This document shows, piece after piece, positions 9,124-17,167 of a stretch of 64,000 bases of DNA. Origin of the DNA: Lysobacterales bacterium (lineage in GTDB: Bacteria; Pseudomonadota; Gammaproteobacteria; Xanthomonadales; Ahniellaceae); contig JADKHK010000005.1 in NCBI GenBank assembly GCA_016721845.1, forward strand, positions 62,001-126,000, written 5' to 3'. The first letter of the stretch is position 1; the number at the start of each line of letters is the position of its first letter. The notes under the pieces were generated by a model that had not been told where the DNA came from, did not search any database, and saw only the letters and a list, made by a program, of their open reading frames with translations. The translations under genes and the position numbers were made by a program.

Positions 9124-11360
9124 GCGCCTTCCTGCTGCAATGCTTTCTCGGGGCATTCGGCTACGGCATGGTGGCGATCGCCATGGCCTGGTCGCTGGAA
9201 CGCCTGGGCCTTCTTCGCGACGGCGCGCTCGCCGAAACGCTGTGGCGCATCGCGCTGTACGCGGGACTCGGCATCGCGCTGGTACATGCCGTCAAGCCGC
9301 TGGCCGCCGAATGGGCTGCCGACCTGGATCTGCGATCGCAGCCGATGCCGCAGGTGGCGATGCCGCAAGCGGTGGCGGAAGGATCGCGCACGCCGATTCC
9401 GCGTCCTGCGCCAGCGGCGACCTCGTCCTCGCAGAACCTGCCGGTGACGACGAGCGCCGAGCCCTGGTCCTGGCGCGAGCGCGATGCGCTGCTATTCGCG
9501 GTCGGATTGACGGTGCTGCTGGTTCTGACCCTGTCGACGACCGCGCTGGCGTTGCGCCGCCGCCAGCGTTATCTGCGCCACGCCATGGCGGGTTCGCGGC
9601 AGGCACCCGCGCACTGGCATGCGCACGTCGCCGCTCTGGCGGGCGAGGACGTCCGACCGCTGTTGCGCAGCGCCGGCGATATCGACAGCCCGCTGTGCGG
9701 CGACGGCGGCTTGATTCTGCTGCCGGATTGGGCCGAGGCACTCGATGGCGACGCGCAACGCGCCTTGCTCGCGCATGAACTGGCGCACCTGCGCCGGCGC
9801 GATCCGCTGTGGCGGCTGCTGGACGCGATCGCGGTGGCCCTGATGCTCGGCCTGCCGCCGTTTCGCTACGCCGCGCGCCGGCTCGAAGTGCTCGCGGAAT
9901 TCGCTTGCGATGCCGATGCCGCGCGCCGTACGCGGGCGCCGCAGGCGCTGGCCGAATGCATCGCGCACTGTCTTGAACGTCAATTCGCCGCGGCGCCGCG
10001 GCTCACTGTTGCGATGGCCGCGCCGGACGCGTCCGTGGTCGATCGCGTGCAACGACTCATCGAGGAACGCCCCATGTTCACATCCGATCGCATCACCCTG
10101 CGCCGCAGCCTGATTGCCGTGGCCATCGTCGGCGCATTCGCCCTGCCGGCCATCGCCATCAGCGTCGCGGCCGAGCACCACGGCGCGAGCATCCACATCG
10201 AAAGCAGCGACTCCGGCCTGTTTGGGGCGCGCATGACCGCGCGCTTCAACGAGGCGGGTCGCGCACTGACATTGAAGACCGTGGGCAAGGTCGGCTTCAA
10301 CGAGCGCGAGGATGATGTCGCCCACATCGACGATGACGGCTCGCTGTCGATCAAGGACACCCATGATGGCGTGACCCGCACGTTGATGGTCGAGGTCGTC
10401 GATGGCAAGTTGCTGCGCGACTATCGCGTCGATGGCGATGCGCAGGCATTCGACGCCAGCGCGAAGCAATGGCTTGCGGCGACCCTGCCCGAGATCTTCC
10501 GTCGTACCGGGCTCGACGCCGAGGCTCGCGCCAAGCGCATCCTGGCGCGCGCAGGCGTCGAGGGGCTGCTGGCCGAGACGGCGCTGGTGACTTCCGATTA
10601 TCCCCGTGCCGCCTATGTCGCAGCCCTGTTCACCCTGGGCCAGCCCGATCGCGTGCAGACCGCGCGCGCCATCGCGCTGGCACGGGAGATCTCTTCCGAC
10701 TACGAATTGCGGCGTGCTTTGAGCGCGATCCTGGAACACGGCGCACTCGATGAGCTGACGGGTGCCGCCTTGCTCGAGGCTTCGACCGATATTGAATCCG
10801 ACTACGAGCGCGCCGAACTGCTCATCGCGGCGGCGGCGGTCATGCCGCTGGATGGCGCCCGGCTCGACGTCTGGCAACAGGCCACGCGTGGCGTCGCCAG
10901 CGACTACGATCGCCGCCGCGTGCTCGAGTCCCTGCTTGCCCAGCACGCACTGCGGCCCGAACACGCGCGCCTCGCGATCGCGCTGGCCGCCGACATCGGC
11001 AGCGATTACGAGAAGCGCATGCTGCTCGCCACGGCGGCCGAAACCGGGCTGGGCACCGCGATCACGCGCAGCGAATACACACGCGTCGCCGCCACCATCG
11101 GCTCCGACTACGAACGGCGCGAGGCCCTGCTGACCTTGATCCGTGGCGTCGAGATCGACGCGCCGCTTGCACTCGATGTGCTCAATGCCGCGCGCGACAT
11201 CGGCTCGGACTACGAAGCGAAAGAGGTGCTGACCGCGCTCGCCCGGGTGATGCCGGCCGATGCCGACGTGCAGGCGGCGTATCGCAGCGTCGCCCGCGGT
11301 CTGGCCACCTATGAACGAGGTGAGGCGGAGCAGGCGCTGGACCGGTTCGCAGGCAGCTGA
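9120..11360 (+). CDS. M56 (BlaR1-like) membrane metallopeptidase with C-terminal SDYE repeats
   Basis: A 746-residue inner-membrane zinc peptidase. Transmembrane segments flank the catalytic HELAH (His219, Glu220, His223) and a further helix near residues 330-345 leads outside. The remaining part has no penicillin-binding/transpeptidase domain as in BlaR1; instead it has a beta-rich linker and then seven consecutive 34-residue helical repeats each starting SDYE or close (residues about 492-729). The inferred model is that the repeat domain senses an unknown ligand or partner and activates cleavage of the adjacent repressor. Coupled to blaI by an ATGA overlap. Confidence 0.9.
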   Translation: MSAFLLQCFLGAFGYGMVAIAMAWSLERLGLLRDGALAETLWRIALYAGLGIALVHAVKPLAAEWAADLDLRSQPMPQVAMPQAVAEGSRTPIPRPAPAATSSSQNLPVTTSAEPWSWRERDALLFAVGLTVLLVLTLSTTALALRRRQRYLRHAMAGSRQAPAHWHAHVAALAGEDVRPLLRSAGDIDSPLCGDGGLILLPDWAEALDGDAQRALLAHELAHLRRRDPLWRLLDAIAVALMLGLPPFRYAARRLEVLAEFACDADAARRTRAPQALAECIAHCLERQFAAAPRLTVAMAAPDASVVDRVQRLIEERPMFTSDRITLRRSLIAVAIVGAFALPAIAISVAAEHHGASIHIESSDSGLFGARMTARFNEAGRALTLKTVGKVGFNEREDDVAHIDDDGSLSIKDTHDGVTRTLMVEVVDGKLLRDYRVDGDAQAFDASAKQWLAATLPEIFRRTGLDAEARAKRILARAGVEGLLAETALVTSDYPRAAYVAALFTLGQPDRVQTARAIALAREISSDYELRRALSAILEHGALDELTGAALLEASTDIESDYERAELLIAAAAVMPLDGARLDVWQQATRGVASDYDRRRVLESLLAQHALRPEHARLAIALAADIGSDYEKRMLLATAAETGLGTAITRSEYTRVAATIGSDYERREALLTLIRGVEIDAPLALDVLNAARDIGSDYEAKEVLTALARVMPADADVQAAYRSVARGLATYERGEAEQALDRFAGS
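10593..11306 (+). repeat. Seven tandem 102-bp (34-residue) SDYE coding repeats
   Basis: SDYP, SDYE, SDYE, SDYD, SDYE, SDYE, SDYE occur at exactly 34-codon intervals from 10593, and the series ends with a degenerate TYER at 11307. Each unit reads roughly SDYExRxxLxxLxx-x10-AxxxAxxI(G/A), predicted as two helices. Period is constant although bases have diverged, which points to an old, structurally constrained solenoid. Confidence 0.9.
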
Positions 11361-11367
11361 TTGTCCC

Positions 11368-11381
11368 GCTGACGCGTCAGC
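11368..11381. repeat. Perfect 14-bp palindrome between the M56 gene and the UbiA gene
   Basis: GCTGACGCGTCAGC is fully self-complementary and lies in the 60-base gap before the UbiA-family gene. It could be an operator for the downstream trio or a short hairpin; there is no T-tract. Confidence 0.45.
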
Positions 11382-11420
11382 AGATCGGCTAAGGTCGCGC
11401 TGCTGGCAACGAACCGAATT

Positions 11421-12353
11421 GTGCCGACCGATCCTGTCCTGCTGACGCTGTTCACCGGTATTGCCCTGAGTCCGATCATCGGCCTGTCGTGGCGCGCGCC
11501 CGCGACACTGCGGCTTCTGGTTGCAGACCTGCGTCCCGAGCGCGTGCTGCACTACGACGCGATGGTGCTGCTCGGTGTGGCCTTGCAGGTGCGCGCGACC
11601 GGGATCCTTCCGGAAGCGCAGCCGTTGCTGGCGATCCTCGGACTGCTCGTGGCGCTGTGTTACGCGGCAGTGTTCGCGATCGTCAGCAACAACATCGAAG
11701 ATCTCGCGATCGATCGCATCAGCAATGCGCGGCGGCCGCTCGCCAGTGGTGCCATCGAGCTCGTTCGCTACCGCCGTCTGGGTCGGCTTGCACTGGTCAT
11801 CGCGCTGTTGCTGGCGAGCCTGGTTGGACCTGTGGCCCTGGCTGCTGTCGCAGCCGTCACTGCGGTCTACACCCTTTACTCTTGCCCGCCGTTTCGTCTC
11901 AAACGCGTGCCGGTCTTCGCGAAGCTGATGATTGGCGCGAACTCCGCGATTCTGGCCGCGGCCGGTTTCGTGCTGAGTGGTGGCCACTGGGCCGATTTCC
12001 CGCTGCCCTGGCTGTTGTACCTGGTGTTTGCCGTCGGCCTGGCTGCGAACTTCATTGACCTCAAGGACACGGCCGGTGACGCCGCCGATGGTGTCCGCAC
12101 CTTGCCGGTGCTGTACGGCGCGCGTCGGGCGCGTCGATGGATTTCGCTCGCCACGGTGCTGGCCCATGCTGGTGCGGCCTGGTTGTTGCACGCCTGGGCG
12201 CTGCTGCCATTGAATGTCGCGTTGCTGCTCTGGCACCTGCGCGAACTGTGGCGCGAGCCCTATGTCGAGGCGCGCGTGTTTCATGTGTATCTTCTCGGCC
12301 AGGCTGCATTGATCGGAGCGCTGTGCCTGTTGTCGCGATACGACCTGCCTTGA
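11421..12353 (+). CDS. UbiA-family prenyltransferase
   Basis: A 310-residue integral membrane protein with 8-9 hydrophobic helices. The first aspartate-rich motif reads NNIEDLAIDRISNARRPLASG (residues about 93-113; an N-x3-D-x3-D arrangement) and the second is DLKDTAGD (about 213-220), the pair that binds Mg-prenyl diphosphate in UbiA enzymes. It is not the ubiquinone UbiA by sequence feel; the acceptor is unknown and could be a lipid, quinone or sugar ring. Start is the GTG at 11421. The TGA overlaps the TTG start of the next gene, so it heads a coupled trio. Confidence 0.85.
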   Translation: MPTDPVLLTLFTGIALSPIIGLSWRAPATLRLLVADLRPERVLHYDAMVLLGVALQVRATGILPEAQPLLAILGLLVALCYAAVFAIVSNNIEDLAIDRISNARRPLASGAIELVRYRRLGRLALVIALLLASLVGPVALAAVAAVTAVYTLYSCPPFRLKRVPVFAKLMIGANSAILAAAGFVLSGGHWADFPLPWLLYLVFAVGLAANFIDLKDTAGDAADGVRTLPVLYGARRARRWISLATVLAHAGAAWLLHAWALLPLNVALLLWHLRELWREPYVEARVFHVYLLGQAALIGALCLLSRYDLP

Positions 12354-13324
12354 TCCGCGCCGTCGCCGTGCTGGCGTTCATGCTGGCGGCCGGAGCGGCC
12401 CAGGCCGTCGTGCCTGCGATCGAGCGCGCCCGCGACTGGCTCGTGACCCGACAACGGGCCGACGGCGCCATCGCCGATGCCGGGAACCCGCTGTTCGAGA
12501 CCTGGGAGACGGTGATCGCGGCACGCGCACTGGCGTCGAGCCGTGCAGCGCGCGATATGGCCGCAACGGCGGCTGCCCTGGATTACCTGGAGCGCCAGCA
12601 GAATGCCGACGGGCTGCTCTGCCATAACCGTCGATGTCGCGAGGCGACCTGCGTCGAGACCTCGGCCGAGTATCTGCAATTGCTGATCGATGCTGGTGAC
12701 AGGTCACGTGCGCGTGAGCGCTGGCCGGCCCTGCTGGCGCATCGGCAACCCGATGGGCGCTTCCTGGTCGGCAATCCGGATGTACGTGAGCGCCGCGATT
12801 TCGCCTCCGTCACCGCCTTCGTGCTGGCGGTCGGCCTGCGGCTGGGACAACACGGCCCGGCATTGCAGCGATCCCAGGACTGGTTGCGCCGTGCACGGAC
12901 GCCGCGGGGCGATTTCGGCAGTGCCTGGGAGTACTACGGTACGCCGGCCTATGCGCTGTGGCCGGCGGCGCGGGCCTGGTCGGGGCAGTCCGCGGCGGCA
13001 CGGCAGTCGCGTCGAGACCTGCTCGACTGGGCGCGCACGACGCAGCACGACGATGGTCGCTGGTCATTCCAGCAAGCCGTCGATGGTCACCAGGTCTCCG
13101 ACGCACTCGAGACGGCATTGATGTTGCTGGCCGTGCGCGAATCGGCAGCGCCGGCGCGCCTGGCATCACCGGCGCACCGGGCGCTGCTGAAGCTGCAGCA
13201 GCCCGATGGGCATTGGGAAGGCGGCTGGTTTCCCGTGCCCAGCGCGACTTACGAGAAACGCGAGGACGTATTCGCGACGGCGATCGCCATCCTCGCCTTG
13301 CAGGCGGAAGCATCATCCCGATGA
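12350..13324 (+). CDS. Exported alpha/alpha-toroid protein (squalene cyclase/prenyltransferase-repeat type)
   Basis: About 324 residues, TTG start at 12350 overlapping the UbiA stop. A hydrophobic leader ending AGAAQA (residues 8-18) predicts export. The body is built of helical pairs with QW-like turns (RQRADGAI, RQPDGRFLV, QHDDGRWSF, QQPDGHWEGGW), as in the toroid fold of squalene-hopene cyclases and protein prenyltransferases. It is only half the length of a real hopene cyclase and lacks the DxDD acid motif, so cyclase activity is doubtful; lipid binding or a non-canonical terpenoid reaction in the periplasm is possible. Coupled on both sides (TTGA, ATGA). Confidence 0.75.
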   Translation: MIRAVAVLAFMLAAGAAQAVVPAIERARDWLVTRQRADGAIADAGNPLFETWETVIAARALASSRAARDMAATAAALDYLERQQNADGLLCHNRRCREATCVETSAEYLQLLIDAGDRSRARERWPALLAHRQPDGRFLVGNPDVRERRDFASVTAFVLAVGLRLGQHGPALQRSQDWLRRARTPRGDFGSAWEYYGTPAYALWPAARAWSGQSAAARQSRRDLLDWARTTQHDDGRWSFQQAVDGHQVSDALETALMLLAVRESAAPARLASPAHRALLKLQQPDGHWEGGWFPVPSATYEKREDVFATAIAILALQAEASSR

Positions 13325-14532
13325 AGCTCGCCGGCGCCCTGGTCTGGTTCCGTAAGACTGCCGAGCGCATCGAGCGCATCGACGCGCCGTTTCCAAGATT
13401 CGTCACCTTGTTCTTCGCGCTGCTCGGCATTCGCCTGTGCCTGGAATTCTTTTCAAGCCAGCGGCTGTACAGCAGCGACGACGTCATCCACATCGGTCTC
13501 TGGTTTTCTTTCGTGGTGCTCGCCTTCATGTCGCTGCTGCAGATGGCGACCGGCGAGTCGATGCTCCGAACCGCGCGCCTCGCGATCGTCTGCTACGTGT
13601 TCTCCTGGTCGGCACCGATCATCGACCTGCTCGTGCATCGCAGCATTCCGGCGCGCATGAACTACATCGCGATCAACAGCTGGTCCGACTTCGTGCAAGC
13701 CTATTTGACGTTTGGCGGACCCAGCCTGATGCGCGGCGCAACGCTGGGCATCCGCATCGAGATCGCCTGCCTGGTGATCGCCTGCTTCCTCTACGTGCAC
13801 GGCAAGTGCGGCAGCGTGCTGCGTGCGACGCTGGCGGCGCTGGCGATCTACAGCATGCTGTTTGCAACCGGCGCGATTCCGTACCTGCTGGGACTCGCGA
13901 TCGGTGCGTTCGGTCTGCGCTACGGCGCGAACGACCAGTCGACGGTCTTGCTGTTGTACTGCCTTGATGCCGGGTTGCTCAGTCACGTGCTGTTGCGACA
14001 GCAACCGGATCTGTGGCGCCGCGTGCGCGCACAGGTTCGGCTGCTGGCCGTGGTCGGTGCCGCGGCCGCGTTTGCCTATGGCGGCAGGTTGGCGCACGCG
14101 GCCTATCCCGACAATGTCGTGCTGAATCCGACGACCTTGTTCTGGGCACTGATGTTGCCGTGGATGATCGTCGCCTTCGTGGTCTGGCTGGGCCTGGTCC
14201 GCGCCGATGATCCGCGCACGGGTGCGCTGCGTGTCGGTCTCTGGGTCGTGATCGGGGCCGGCGCACTGTTGATCGGCGACCGTTTCGCGTTCGCACTGCA
14301 GATCGTGTTCGCATCATGCTGGTTGTGGCAGGTCGCGTTGTCGCCGTGGCGCGACCGTCCCTGGGTGGCGGCGATCGGCTATGCCGTCGTCGTGCTCGCT
14401 GCAGCGCTGGCCGGCTTCCAGTGCTTCGGCGGCCCGATGATCGGCTTTCCGCCGAACGCCCTGTGGCTGTGGCCGCTGGTCGCTGCTGTCCTCGCCTATG
14501 CAGGTCGGATGCGTGCCGACGCGACCACTTGA
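13321..14532 (+). CDS. Polytopic inner-membrane protein of unknown function
   Basis: A 403-residue protein with about ten to twelve hydrophobic helices and short loops. No recognised family motif. It starts at ATG 13321 overlapping the stop of the toroid gene (ATGA); a longer frame inside that gene was rejected. Tight coupling with a UbiA prenyltransferase and an exported toroid protein suggests a joint role in making or moving a prenylated membrane compound, which is inference from context alone. Confidence 0.75.
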   Translation: MKLAGALVWFRKTAERIERIDAPFPRFVTLFFALLGIRLCLEFFSSQRLYSSDDVIHIGLWFSFVVLAFMSLLQMATGESMLRTARLAIVCYVFSWSAPIIDLLVHRSIPARMNYIAINSWSDFVQAYLTFGGPSLMRGATLGIRIEIACLVIACFLYVHGKCGSVLRATLAALAIYSMLFATGAIPYLLGLAIGAFGLRYGANDQSTVLLLYCLDAGLLSHVLLRQQPDLWRRVRAQVRLLAVVGAAAAFAYGGRLAHAAYPDNVVLNPTTLFWALMLPWMIVAFVVWLGLVRADDPRTGALRVGLWVVIGAGALLIGDRFAFALQIVFASCWLWQVALSPWRDRPWVAAIGYAVVVLAAALAGFQCFGGPMIGFPPNALWLWPLVAAVLAYAGRMRADATT

Positions 14533-14563
14533 GTTATGTTCCATGGCAACAACGGGGGTGGGC

Positions 14564-15721
14564 ATGCGTATCGGAATTCGCGGCGTCTGGATGTGGGCGA
14601 CGCTGGCCCTGGCGGTCGGTCCGACGCTGCATGCGCAAACGGTGGTCTGGTCCGACAACTTCAACAACGGCTGCGCCGGCAACTGCGAGGCCAGCACCTG
14701 GAATGGCTGGAGCATGGTCGACAACGTCGATGGCACCACCGGCGGCGCACCCAACAACTGGTTCGTCAGTTGTTCCGAGGAGGGCATCACGCCACCGGGT
14801 TGCGGATCCAGCTGCATCGGGGATGCCAGCCTGCACATCGGCTCGAATCCGGGTGCGGGCGGCGACATGTCTGCGTCCTACAACGACACCGGAGCGACCA
14901 ACGCCACCTATCGCCTGGCGGTGTCGCCGACCATCAACCTGAGCGGTCGAGCGCAAATGTTTCTCGAGTTCGACTTCATCGCCTTTGGCAGCTCGGCCTG
15001 TTCCGATGACCGCGCACAGCTGCGTCTCAGCACCGACAACGGTGCGACCTGGCCCGTGGGCTATCAGTATTGCCTGACCTCGGTCTGTTGCGGCGCCTGC
15101 AATGGCTACAGCCAGGGCCAGTGGACCAAGTACTCGCTGGCCTTGCCCGCAGCGTTCGAGAATAACCCCAATGTCCGCATCGGTTTCCACTGGCGCAACA
15201 ACGGCAATGGCTCGGCTACCGATCCCTCGGTCGCCATCGATGACATCCGCATCGTCGTGCCCGATGTCGACTTCGGCATCACCAAGACCAATAACGTCGA
15301 CGCGGTGTTGCCGGGCGGCACGGTGACCTACACGATCGTCGCCCGCAGGCCGTGGGTACCATTTTCCATCGACGCCAATGGGGTGAGCATCACTGATCAC
15401 TTCCCGGCCGCGTTGACCGGCTGTACGACCACCTGCACCACGACGGGGGGTGCGACTTGCGCCGCCGGCCCGATTGCGGGCGACATCGACGACACCGTCA
15501 ATCTCCCGAACGACTACTTCGCGGGGGGCAGTTCGATCACTTACACCTCGGTCTGCACGGTCAGCCCGACGGCCACCGGCACGCTGGTGAATACCGCGTC
15601 GATCACGTCGGGTCCGGGCAATGCCGATTCAGATCCAGGCAACAACACTGCCACCGACACCGACATGCTGACCACCGAGGGCGTGTTTCTCGATGGCTTC
15701 GAGACCTTGCCTGGCGAGTGA
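14564..15721 (+). CDS. Secreted DUF11-domain protein with C-terminal GFE motif
   Basis: About 385 residues with a signal peptide (hydrophobic to LALAVG, cleavage near LHAQ). The first two thirds form a Cys-rich beta-sandwich resembling a MAM/jelly-roll fold (paired CxxxC, CCGAC), then a DUF11 repeat (DFGITKTNNVDAVLPGG...), and the chain ends in FLDGFE (15686-15703) plus six residues. Start ambiguous between ATG 14543 and 14564; the second leaves a more typical signal peptide. No enzymatic motif. It follows the membrane-protein gene by 31 bases but with its own export programme. An extracellular structural role is inference. Confidence 0.78.
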   Translation: MRIGIRGVWMWATLALAVGPTLHAQTVVWSDNFNNGCAGNCEASTWNGWSMVDNVDGTTGGAPNNWFVSCSEEGITPPGCGSSCIGDASLHIGSNPGAGGDMSASYNDTGATNATYRLAVSPTINLSGRAQMFLEFDFIAFGSSACSDDRAQLRLSTDNGATWPVGYQYCLTSVCCGACNGYSQGQWTKYSLALPAAFENNPNVRIGFHWRNNGNGSATDPSVAIDDIRIVVPDVDFGITKTNNVDAVLPGGTVTYTIVARRPWVPFSIDANGVSITDHFPAALTGCTTTCTTTGGATCAAGPIAGDIDDTVNLPNDYFAGGSSITYTSVCTVSPTATGTLVNTASITSGPGNADSDPGNNTATDTDMLTTEGVFLDGFETLPGE

Positions 15722-15763
15722 CGGATGCAGACCGCACGGGAGGCGCTGGATCGGTTCTTGAAG

Positions 15764-17095
15764 TCAACGCTTGAGCTTGACCTCAAGCTTTGGCACCGGG
15801 CGATAGACGAATTTCTTGCTGCGCTTTTGCTGTGACAAGAGCTTCGCCGCAACCAGCGCTTGCAGGTCGTTGCGTGCCGCCATGATCGAGATGCGATGCG
15901 AGGCCGCATGCGATCCGTGCGTATATGCGGCGTCTGGATGGCGCAATGCATGATCCAGTAGCGCCAGCTGCCGGTTGTTCAAGTCGTCGCGGCGGCGGAC
16001 CAATGCGCGAATCGCATCGAGCTCCCGCCGCTTTCGGTCGACGTAGCCGTGCAATTCGTCGATGGCGCCGCGAATCAGTTCCAATTGCTGCTGCACGAAA
16101 TAGGTCGCGTCTTGCGGGTCGCTCTCGACGTGGAGAAAGGAACGCCGATAGGGATCCGGTCGTTGGTAGATCAGGCGCGAGATCGAGATGAACTCGGCCA
16201 GCCAGTAGCCATGGCGCAGCATCGACCAATAGAACAACGCACGAGCAGTCCGTCCGTTGCCGTCGGCAAAGGGATGGTCGAACGCCAACTGGAAATGCAG
16301 AAGAATCGACCGCAGAACGGGATGCGTATATCGATCGCCTTCGATGTCATCTCCGTTGGCGAAGGCGATGAGTCGTTCCAGGCGTTGCGGCAACTCATCT
16401 GCGGCGGGCGGCGTGTGCACGGCAGACTGGGATTTCTGATCCCAGACCACAATGCGTTCGTCGCTCGGGCTCTGGATACGCCCCGCCTGATCGGGATGTT
16501 TCAACGTGCCGTCGACCAGGATCGCGTGCAGGTTGAGTACCGCTTCCACGGTCAAGGGCTGCTTCGCGAGTTCCCGCAGATGCAACATCGCCCGATGGTT
16601 GTTGACGATCATCCGCTCGTACTGATTGATGGGTGCGCGTTGCTCGCGCAACATGTCTTTGGCGATCTCGCGGGTGCTGACGGCACCCTCGAACAGGCTG
16701 GAGTGGATGGCTTCCTCCATCAAGGCACTGGAGAGATAGCGATCACGCGTCTGTGCATCGAGAGGGACATTCTGATGAGCGATTTCGCCGGCAAGCTGGC
16801 GGTCGCATTGGGCCAATTGCGCGTCCATTGCGGCGATCATCGAGACGGTCAGCGGGCGACCGCCGAATCCTTGCAGCTCTGCATAGGAGCGCGCGCTCAT
16901 GCTGCGCTTGAGTTTCAGCGCATACCACCAGTCGAGGGCCTCGACACCAGCCGGAGGGGTGCGATGCCGCAACTCTTCCCAGTGGTAGTACTGGGCATCG
17001 GAAATGGATGGCGTGAGAGCAGCGACCCGGCTTACGCGTTCCGGGTCACGCCAGAACTTGTCATCCAGACTCGGGGCGCGCAGATAACTTCTCAT
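15764..17095 (-). CDS. Fic-domain protein (AMP-transferase) with C-terminal winged helix
   Basis: Transfers AMP from ATP to protein hydroxyls. The catalytic motif HPFADGNGR begins at His274. An inhibitory helix with SSLFEG (S-x3-E-G) precedes the Fic core near residue 128, making it a self-inhibited class II enzyme, so no separate antitoxin is needed. The C-terminal 90 residues look like a winged-helix DNA-binding domain, as in SoFic-like proteins. I favour the ATG at 17095, preceded by TGAGG at good spacing, over ATG 17110, which lacks a ribosome site. A perfect 11-bp-armed inverted repeat lies across the start region; autoregulation is plausible. Confidence 0.9.
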   Translation of the reverse strand: MRSYLRAPSLDDKFWRDPERVSRVAALTPSISDAQYYHWEELRHRTPPAGVEALDWWYALKLKRSMSARSYAELQGFGGRPLTVSMIAAMDAQLAQCDRQLAGEIAHQNVPLDAQTRDRYLSSALMEEAIHSSLFEGAVSTREIAKDMLREQRAPINQYERMIVNNHRAMLHLRELAKQPLTVEAVLNLHAILVDGTLKHPDQAGRIQSPSDERIVVWDQKSQSAVHTPPAADELPQRLERLIAFANGDDIEGDRYTHPVLRSILLHFQLAFDHPFADGNGRTARALFYWSMLRHGYWLAEFISISRLIYQRPDPYRRSFLHVESDPQDATYFVQQQLELIRGAIDELHGYVDRKRRELDAIRALVRRRDDLNNRQLALLDHALRHPDAAYTHGSHAASHRISIMAARNDLQALVAAKLLSQQKRSKKFVYRPVPKLEVKLKR

Positions 17096-17127
17096 TTGCT
17101 TAAACCTCATGAAGAAGTTTAAGCAAA
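17095..17127. promoter_or_regulatory. AT-rich inverted repeat at the fic start
   Basis: Arms TTTGCTTAAAC (17095-17105) and GTTTAAGCAAA (17117-17127) are perfectly complementary, separated by 11 bases. The A+T content is far above the surroundings, and the repeat covers the ribosome-binding site of fic, which fits an operator (possibly for the Fic winged helix itself) better than a terminator. Confidence 0.6.
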
Positions 17128-17167
17128 ATTAGCGATGCCGCTCCAAGTGGTCAAGATATAAAGCGAT

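Noticed and set aside
9120..11360. Beta-lactam sensor BlaR1 controlling resistance
   Set aside because: No transpeptidase sensor domain and no beta-lactamase gene in the window.
9492..12284. 930-codon minus-strand open frame opposite the M56 and UbiA genes
   Set aside because: Gln/Arg/His-rich with no recognisable domain; it mirrors the GC-rich third positions of the real plus-strand genes.
12350..13324. True squalene-hopene cyclase
   Set aside because: About half the expected length and no DxDD motif; only the toroid repeat pattern is supported.
15764..17095. Fic as the toxin of a toxin-antitoxin pair
   Set aside because: The inhibitory S-x3-E-G helix is within the same protein and no small antitoxin gene is adjacent.
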